NCBI GenBank assembly: GCA_028753945.1 | Contig: JAPNXP010000016.1 | Location: 2,636,001 to 2,700,000, forward strand | DNA length: 64,000 bases | Reading direction: 5' to 3' | Source: Hexactinellida sp. DTS-2022 | Taxonomy: Eukaryota; Porifera; Hexactinellida | In this document: positions 10,370 to 20,600 of the stretch, one piece after another | Numbering within the stretch: the stretch's first letter is position 1 | Layout of the letters: the number at the start of each line of letters is the position of its first letter | Translations under genes and position numbers: made by a program | Notes under the pieces: model-generated | What the model saw: only the letters and a program-made list of their open reading frames with translations | The model's database searches: none | Told to the model about the DNA's origin: nothing

Positions 10370-11495
10370 TATATATATATAACTATGAAATATTTCACGT
10401 ATTATACAACTTAAGATAATTTCACAACATTTATACTCTTAGGGGGGCACACAACAATAGTTTATAACTAATTATTTTATTTACACCAAATATAAGGGTT
10501 TATTTACCAAATATACACCAAATATAAGGGTTTATTTACACCAAATATAAGGGTTCCACTGTATACTATATATATATCTACGCTATTGTTATATTTGTGA
10601 TCATTATATGAATCAGAAGTTTACAGAGGGAAGGGAGCACAGATCTATTTATAGCACACGAGGATCATGGAGACCGGATTGGGTTAAAGGAATGTATCTT
10701 CCTCGCAATGCAATGCAAGGTCTATTTATTTATATTTTATGTTTTCTAAATTAAAATTCGTTTAAAAGGTTAGTTTATTATATTTTAATCTTGAAGCTTC
10801 TAATAATTACAATCGTTCGTATAAGAATTAAAGGGTCTAAAATACTCTAAAATAGACACAAATAATATTAAGTTATTTGTAAAGCCAAGCTAAGGTAGGT
10901 AATTAATATTAGGAAATATATTTACCCAGTATTTAGATTATCTTTATAGATTGTTTAATGATACCTTTAGATGTGTAGTTTTACAAACAATAAATTGAAA
11001 TAGGATACCTCATTTAGAGGGTGGTTGTTTGTAATTTGTAATTGAAAGAAATCATTGAATTTGATCCACAATTTAGTTGTGCGGATTATGTTTGAAGCAG
11101 AAATTAATTATTTGTATCAATCGGACAAATGTTAGTTCCAATTAATTCTGGAAACTTGCACACACAAAAATTGCGGTTTTATAATCAAAGACATGAAAAT
11201 TATTTTAAATGAATATTTATTTGTAATAATAAACTTAAAATTCCCTATCCATGTAAGCAGCATGTTTTGTGGCTAATTCAATATCATGTTATTAATTTAT
11301 CAGAGGTTATTGTCTAATATACGGACAAATACTTCTAGATTTATGAATTAATTAATTAATCACCTTTTCATCTTTCAACTTACAATAATGCAACAAATAA
11401 TGAGGAGTTTTATTGTATAATTTTGGAAATTTAATGTGATCGTAGATGCAATTTTTGGTTCAACTTTTGAGTTATACATACGTACAAACAAAACA

Positions 11496-11501
11496 TTTAT
11501 T
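11496..11501 (-). terminator. Candidate polyadenylation signal of GTPBP2
   Basis: AATAAA on the minus strand, 117 bases beyond the GTPBP2 stop codon. Position fits a short 3' UTR; no transcript evidence is available. Confidence 0.5.
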
Positions 11502-11617
11502 TAATCATGCCAATACTGAATGATACACCAGCTATAAATCATACATTCCTATGTTCCTATCTGTTGCTAAGATATATTCTCCTATAAATTCCCAAACAAA
11601 TTTGGTTTATATAACTC

Positions 11618-14600
11618 CTAAACAGAATTAGGTTTATAATTCAGTTCACTTCCGTGTGGCTGTATAATCGGAACCTTGAGAGCACTCGAATTATCATCCA
11701 TAACTTTGGTTACAGTCCCGATTCCCTTTGTGGCTCCCTCTCGAAATAGAATCTTTGTTCCAACTCTCAGATATTCAGGATGTCTACAGAATCTGAAATG
11801 GACACTCTTCTGTATACCAGGTTCCAATATATCCTGCAAGGGAGTTAATAATAAAACATACGTATTACAGTGGTGTCGCTAAATGCATGAAAATTGCTTG
11901 CTAATATATTATAATAATTAGTAATAATTGATACTTTTGATACTTTCTTGGGGAATAAAAGTACATTGTGCTCCATTAAAAACAGGGACCGTCGAAATAT
12001 GTTCGCTTTACCGGAATTCGTATTAACCTGCATTTGTATAGGCTAGGCCCCTAGGGGAATTAAACCTTATACTCCTTAACCTACATTATATATAATGCAT
12101 ATTATCTGATACATACAAAGGCTTAACAAAGGGATTATTTAACTTACATCGTCGACCTTTATAATAGTAGCCTGTTGTCTGATGCTATTCACATACACGG
12201 TAAGTCTGAATTTAGCTGTTATCGAATTAGCCGTGTGATGTATGATATAGGTATCAGCTGTGAATTCCAGACAGGATAAACATTCCTTCTCGAGGCCAAG
12301 TCCGACCATGCCCTAGCATACAAATACTCGGATAATAATACAGTAGAACCTCGTTAGTACGAACACCAGGGGACCATCAATATGTGTTCGTCTTGTGCGG
12401 AATTCGCATTAACCGGTGTCATTTGTATTGAAAAGGCTTTGAAGGGACTGAAAACTCGGTTAGTACTTACTCCATTCCCGAGGGGCACGTTATAACCAAG
12501 GAATTATTTAGGAACGCGAAAATTTGGAATCCTCTCTTATACCGTAACAATAATTTGTGATTAGGCGTATTATAATTGATCAGACCAGGATTAGGAGCGT
12601 ATTTACGAATGGCTGTATAATACACTGGGTCAAAGGTATAAATAGAAAAAACCCACTTTAATTTTCACTTTCAATGGAATTCAATTCAATTTCACTTTCA
12701 CTTGGCAACTAAGAGATTTATATAACTTAATAACTCACAATTCTAACTGAGTTTTATAACGGGAGTTGACTTGTAATAATTAATCGATTGGCTATTATCA
12801 CCATAAATGAGCCCCAAGCACTTCGTTATAACGGGAGTTGACTGTAGTATAACTGTCAGTCGAAATTGGATTATTTTGTCCAATTCTATTCATGGATAAT
12901 TCGACAAATTAATCCAATAAGACAAATAAACCCGGTGGGATATCCATGCAAAATGGTAAATATATCATAATTTCCTCGAATATTAGGACAAAATAGTCCG
13001 ATAAAACAAATTAATCCGATTTCGACTGTAGTATAACTGTAGTATAACTGTGTATATAACTCACTATTCTGACGGAGTCCCTACTGAGGTGTTTGCTGGC
13101 CAGACAGGCCACCTGTCCGGGTCTGACCAGTCTGCAGGCTGCTCGCTTCCGCTGGATAGAAGCTATCTGGATTCTCTTGTAGCTCCCGTCCTCCGCCGGT
13201 CCCACTTTCATGTAGTCTCCCTCTCTTATCAGTCCTCTGGGATATGGTAGAGATAGTTATAAGGACATATGTATTCAAACGTTAATTATAAGTACTTATG
13301 TATTCAAACATTAATTATAAGTACTTACGTGTGTATTTTCAAACATTAATTAGAAGTACTTACATATGTATTCAAACGTTCGTACTAACGAGGTTCTACT
13401 GTATACAAATACAGTTGACTGCACTTAATAGAGTCACCTCGGGACCAGGTTACTTTGACCCGATTAAGCGGAGAAATCTATTAACCGAAAATATTTTAAG
13501 CCAAACTGTCATTCCGTCATATAAATCCTGTGAAGTTTTGACCCGATTAATTAAGCGGATAAATCTATTAACCGGTGACTCTATTAAGCGGAGAAATCTA
13601 TTAACCGAAAATATTTTAAGCCAAACTGTAATTCCGTCCTATAAATTCTGTGAAATTTTGACCCCATTAAGCGGAGAAATCTATTAACTGGTGGCTCTAT
13701 TAAGCGGAGTCGACTCTATATATATTCAAACGTTATGTGACACAAATTCTAGGAAAATTATCCCCCTCCCTTTTGAATAATTAAAAATGACTTTGCCAGT
13801 GCCTAATCTATTATTAGAATAAACTGACCCTGTAGTAAAGTTATATTAACTAATATCTTGGCTAAAGCTTGATATTAATTATTACGAGCCCTTCGGTATA
13901 TGTTGCTTCGTTAAACATTTGGGTTTTTATAACCCGTTTTACAGTTAAGCGAAATAATGAATTGTTTGAACTTTGAATTGTTAAAAATAATGAATATCTC
14001 GTCATTTAATTTAGAAAACCGATAGATCGTTGTCAGCGTGTAAAATTACCCTCGCATGCAAATTTTCAGATTTCTAGAGTTATTTCCTATTAATTCTGGA
14101 CAAACACAACACAAAGAACAATTGTGTTTTAATATATAGTTAGGCGCTGATATATTGTTATATTTTCCATATTAAATTGATTATAACGGATTAAATTTGC
14201 TGTAAAATATGAATTAAATGATATTGGAGTGTTTGCTATTTATTTAATAAAGTAAATATAATAATGTACAACTCAAAATCAAACATTTAAATAATGCAAT
14301 CATACAAGTTGATATCTTTAAAATTAATTAATATCTCAACATAAATCCGAGTATAATTGGAATTGATAGAAAACTCAGCCCATTGAATGTAATACTTATT
14401 TCAAAGAAGAACTTCACTTTAAATCCCCTAACAGCAATTGTTGGTTTAATATATTCTTCTGCCATTTATTCGTATCTTTAATTGGTCTTGTGTATAAAAC
14501 AAATTATATCTTGTGTGTGTGTGTGTTTAGAATTAATTAAGTAGTTGGCTTGGTATTATTTATACTTTCTAAGTAAGTTACTATACTATGCTATCTTAAC

Positions 14601-17600
14601 TAAGAGTCATCCATCACAATAAACTGAAAACTCGTGCAAAAGTTATTGGCACGAGTTATTCCCATTAAGTATTTTGTAAGCATTTTGTAAGTATACTTGT
14701 ATTTTGGATTAGTTATTGCAGGTGTCTTTTTCATTGTAACAATCCTGAATAAGGTTTAGCAATCTCTACTACATTGCAATCTAGTTTAATTAAGAATCTC
14801 TTTAATTAAAATGTAATTTAATATCTACACTCTTAAATTACAACTACTACGTATTTGCAGAATCTAAATCAATATTGAAAAGCATGAAGGATGAAAATAT
14901 ACTACTGTATCTAATGTACTTAGTCTCTTTTCAGCAAAATATTAACTTCTATATTTATTAAAATGATTTATACTAATTTGCTTGCAAATTGCTTGCAACA
15001 ACTATATAAGTTAATGGAAGTCTATTGTATGAATTTCGTCGAATATCAAAATTATTATGGAATTTAAGGAAGTGAGATTATTACTGATTTAGGACAAACT
15101 AAATATTTCCAATTACCCTTATTGCTTGAATAAGCGCCGGGGAATTGGACAGAATTACATTTTGGTTTAAAATATTTTTGATTAATAGATTTCTCCGCTT
15201 AATCGGGTCAAAGCAACCTGGTCCCGAGATGACTCTATTAAGCGGAGTCTACTGTAATTTCAATACAGTAATTAACAAATTCCGAAAATTACAAATTCCG
15301 GGGTTTCGCAATACACACTGTTCTCTCTAATAGTCCACCAGTGGGCAATTGGCCCAAAGTGGACTATTAGAGAACATGGACTATTACAGATATATTAATA
15401 GTTGATTTGGACACGTAAATAAGTGGACTATTAGAAAAATGGACTATTAGAAAGTGGACAATTAGTAAAGTGGACAATTAGTAAAGTGGACAATTAGTAA
15501 AGTGGACTATTAGAAAGTGGACTATTAGAAAGTGGACTATTAGAAAGTGGACTATTAGAAAGTGGACCAGGGTTTCATCCAGGCGTATGCGGCGCGCCTG
15601 GAGGCGCGTAAATTTGGAAGGAAACATTTCTAGGCGCGAAAATCGAGAGATGCTTCCATAGACGTAATACAAAATAAGTAATTTAGGCGCGTGTGAGCGA
15701 GCTCAAACTAAATCTAGGCGCGCGGGAAATTTTGTCTGGATGAAAGCCTGAAGTGGACTATTAGAAAGTGGACTATTAGAAAGTGGACTATTAGTAAAGT
15801 GGACTATTAGTAAAGTGGACTATTAGAGAATATGGACTATTAGAAAGTGGACAATTAGGAGAACATACAGTACAGTATAATAACTCACTCCCTTAAGTAC
15901 CCTGCCACTACTGTCCCGGTGCCTGGCACAGAGTACACCTCGTCGATGTGGAACTCGATCGGTTCCGCCTCTCTCCTCTCCACTTCTGGCTGCGTCATCC
16001 TAGGCAGCACCAGGTTAAGGAACCTAATCACCAGCTCCAGGTGATGTCCCAACACGGCTGAGACCGTGAATATAGGAGCCACACTAGATATACAGTATAG
16101 TTATTCAAATGACTAGATACATAGTATACCTTATTATAGGAAATTAACGCGCCATGTAATTAACGCGAAGGAAATTAACGCGAATTGGATCTGAACATTT
16201 TCAAATACATGAAATTAACGCGAATAAATTTTATAAAAATTTTTCAGGATTATTAATCTCTTGATTTAATACTATTATTGTGCCCAAATAGGCTTCCAAT
16301 CTACTTGATAGACATCGTATATCCTCTCAAACTAGTTGCACATCTGAAAATATGTAGCTCAGAAGTTTGTCATCCATTATACTTTTGCTAAATACGTAGC
16401 AGGAAATTAAGGTCATGGAAATTAACGCGAAGGAAATTAACGCGATTTGGAGAAATTCGCGTTAATTTCCTATAATAAGGTAGTTATTAACAACACACTA
16501 GATATACGTATAGTATACTCCAATGTTTACTGTAATACGAACATTTAAACATTAACATTAACAGTAACAACACACTAAATATATACACTTATTAACAACA
16601 CACTAATTAACAAACACCCTAGATATATGGACTTATTAACAACACCCCCTAATTAACAAACACCCTAGTTATATACACAATGCAACATATCACTTATTAA
16701 CAACACACTAGATACATCGACTTAGTAACAAGTAACATTACAGTGATACATAGTTAGTTAAATTCGCCTCCATTATTCCAAGGGAAATATACCGGGAAAG
16801 GCTTTCTTAATATGTCATAGTTAATAAATATTCAATGTAAGTACATTCCAAATAGTACACATAAGTTTGTGGAGTAATACAGTACCTACTCGGCTACTCC
16901 CCAATAGCCATTTTCATTGAGTATTATTACTTCTCAAATGGCTAATATCATGAAATTAGCCATGTGAGATTACATTTCCTCAATTGGCTAATTTCATGAA
17001 ATTAGCCATGTGAGATTACATTTCCTCAATTGAACAAATTTACTATTCCCCCCTCCCCCGATATCAATTTCAAAAGGTATTCGATTATTTCATACTACTC
17101 AAAAGGAACAAAATAAAAAAAATTACTATTAACCTCTCCAATATCAATTTCAAAAGGTATTTTATTATTTCATTATGTGGGATCAAATCACAATCCAAAA
17201 TTATATTCCCTTAATTGGACAAATACGTACTTTATTGATAAAAACGTTTATTATGTACTTAAATCCGTTCTCCTTCAAATATATATTAGCACCTGTTAAT
17301 ACGAATCGGATAAGGGAACAAACTACAACGGTCCCCTGGTGAACTACTAACGAAATACTTTTCTACTGCAATACAATAGGAAATAATAGTATAAACGACA
17401 TTTTATTAGATTAAAGAGAAATTACAATTACAGTCAACTCCGCTTAATAGAGCCACCGGTTAATCGGGTCAAAATTTCACAGGATTTATAGGACGGAATT
17501 ACAGTTTGAATAAATATATTTTTGGTTATTATATTTCTCCGCTTAATAGAGCCACCGGTTAATAACAATATAAATTAATTATTAAATTAATATGCAACCG

Positions 17601-20600
17601 AATCTATTGTTAATTTTCAGTTCTATTCAAGGTTCATGTTCAATAAGATGAACCACGAATAAATAGCAGGGCATACTATACACTGTTTCTATTCCACGTA
17701 TACACTATACTATTTACTACCTGAGTGTGTAAAGTCGTTATAGCGTTTGTCGTTAAATACACTATACTATTTACTATTCCCCTGTATACTATTCCACTAT
17801 ACACTATACTGTATACACTGTGTACTATACCTGAGTTTGTAAAGTCGTTATGTTAAATACACTATACTATTCCACTTGTATTTACTATATTATACTTTAT
17901 TCCATGTACTATACACTATACACTATACACTGTGTACAATTGCCTACCTGAGTGTGTATATTTTGGCTGCGGCCATTGCTGCATCATCCTCTGTCGCCAC
18001 AATGAGAGGTGTCAGATCGCATCCGGTCTGTCTGAGAGTGTCCTGTAACTGTATTATAGTCTTTCTCAGCTGATCCTTAGAGCACACGTCAACCTTGTTA
18101 ACCACCAAACATATGGGCACCTTAAGTGCTAGCGCGTAACTTAGGTGCTCGTGAAATGTGCCAACTATAGTAAATGGATATAACAACAAACAAACAAACC
18201 AATACCAAACCAACAAACAAACAAACAAGCAAACAAACAAACAAACAAACAAATAACAAACTATTTTGCATTACGGTTAAGTAACGTTTGAATGCCCCTT
18301 AGCTTGTATCAATTAATATTAAGAGATGATATTATACATATGCTAATTATAGATTGTTTGTTGTATGTTTGGTTGGTTAATGTGGGGGTGTAGCTCAGTG
18401 GTAGAGCGCTTGCTTCGCATGCGAGAGGCCTCGGGTTCGATCCCCGACTCCTCCATTCTTTTTGTCACAAATAACCTCAAATAGTGGGGAGATGAACTGG
18501 ACTATGGATATTTTTCTTGCAATCAAAAGTTTAACTTTTTTAGTTTTTTGTATTTTTTGTACATTTTTCTAATTCACTACTTAAGGTACTAAAATTTAGA
18601 ATGTTTTTGTATTAATAATGGTCCCTAAAAGGATTATTTATATTTCGGTCAAAACACCTTTTCTAATTTACTCCAGGCACTGCATAGGTAAATCTTACAT
18701 CAAAGATTCACCTTTACGAAGCCATGTTTAGTATTGAAAGGTGTTATTTTAAAGAAGCCCATAAAACAATGGATTTACTAGACAAACACTGAAAAAGTAT
18801 TGTACATATCTATGGTTGAACCAGGGATAATAAAAGCAATGATTTACTAAATCTAAATCAATTGATTTAATATAGATTTTTACTATTTGAAAAGGGCGAA
18901 ACATATTTCAATCGTATTTATTTCGACGTATAACTACTACACACTATATTTACTACCCAAATAACAATTGAATATATTTTATAGAATTTGAGTTATGTTC
19001 ATTCAAATCAATGAAATTTCTCCAAAAAATCAAATTACTCACTAATTTTCAATCTCTGAATTGAACAATATATAATAGTAATAATACCCTTTGCGAAGCC
19101 AGGTTTTATATTGAAAAGCCCATCAAACAATGGATTTATTATACTATAAAATACAGTATATGCAGTTCCCGACTATGTTCTTATAAAATACATCTACATA
19201 TTCCTGATCTAACAACATACAGTACTATTATTACCTGCACCACAAGCGGCACTAACAACTAGCATGGTTATATCGGGATGTTGCCCCGTTAGACCGAACA
19301 CTGTAGTCTTCATGTACTTAGGATGTCCGGCTAGATCTATGAAGGTAATTAGCTTAGAAGAGGCGAGACAAATCTCTTCTGTCTTCCTCATTGTGGAATA
19401 GTTGATAACCTAATTACAGGAAGATACTTAATAGAGCTCAGTTTTATCTCATAGTTAAAAAGAGCCTGCTTTCTAAAAGACATTTTAACTGTTTAACTTT
19501 GGAAAATTGGCCCTTCTTAGTGCCTGAATTACAGTCGAATTCGGTTTTTTGTAACTATTTATTCTAATGTGTAAGAAATTCCAATTTTGTTTTATTTTCA
19601 AACGGATTTTTCTTACTTTATTTTAATGCAAAGAATTGGTTAGAAAAAACGGTGAATTACTCGTATTTGAATAAACTGAGCTCTGTATATATATTATTTT
19701 AATTAAAATGTTATTTATTTAATATGTATTCTTGTTGTGTTTGTTTACTTTAAAAATAAATAATAAATGCTTTATTTAGCAGCAACTTTGTATAACAAGA
19801 AACTTATTGTGTTAACTGGTGAGATTTGTATTGAAAAGCCTTTGAAGGGACTGAAATAGTGTTTATTAATATTAACCGTTATTTCGTATTAACCGTGTTC
19901 GTACTAACGAGGTTCTACTATATTTTAGTACTTGAATGAGAGTTTTAATACCATGCGAGACTTACTAACTGTATACTAGTTACTAGTACCATATCACTAT
20001 AACCATTATGTACAATGTACTGTAACGAAGTTCTACTGTACTAACTAACCTTATAATACAAAGTGTTAAATTTTTATTGCTTATTACTTGCTTATTATTG
20101 ACAATACATACAATATTAACTGTGTTCGTACTACGAAGTTCTACTCTACTAATGCATACAATATTAACTGTGCTTATTACTTGCTTATCACGGACAATGC
20201 AATGCATACAATAACAATATAACTCACATTTCCTGCACAATCGAACCCGAGTATCTCCTGTGATATGGAGCTGGTCCTACCGCTCTGTATCTCGTGCAGA
20301 TGTCTGAACAGATCCAGCCGGGCCCTCCCTCTCCCGTTGTCCGTCTCTCCGTGGGTTAGCACCCCCAGCAGAGTACTCTTGCCCACCTCCAGGTGACCAG
20401 TGACCGCTATGCGCACCTCGATAAACTGATTATATGATTATATAAATACAGTAAACACGTGTTATAAATTATATAATAGAGCATATTGTGAACAGATTTT
20501 CCTCTGCATATATCTTATACACTTCGATAATGATCTTATAAGGAATACAGTAAACACCTGTTATATAAGATAATACAGCTTTTTGTGAACGCTATCCGCA

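Larger units (their letters stand above)
9210..11617. other. Convergent intergenic region between RBM25 and GTPBP2
   Basis: It holds both 3' untranslated regions, a P2 MITE (9583-9683), a P5 MITE (10181-10369), a short tandem repeat of ACCAAATATAAGGGTTTATT (about 10485-10560), and a fragment of the 'TTTGCGAAGCC' dispersed repeat near 9912. The rest is AT-rich with no gene-like frame. Confidence 0.65.

Noticed and set aside
13298-13687. 129-codon frame on the plus strand
   Set aside because: It reads through the duplicated interior of the P2 element; the protein repeats mirror the DNA repeat.
17944-18252. 102-codon frame on the minus strand as a separate gene
   Set aside because: Its C-terminal part is GTPBP2 exon 18164-17948; the N-terminal part is the TTTG microsatellite read through.
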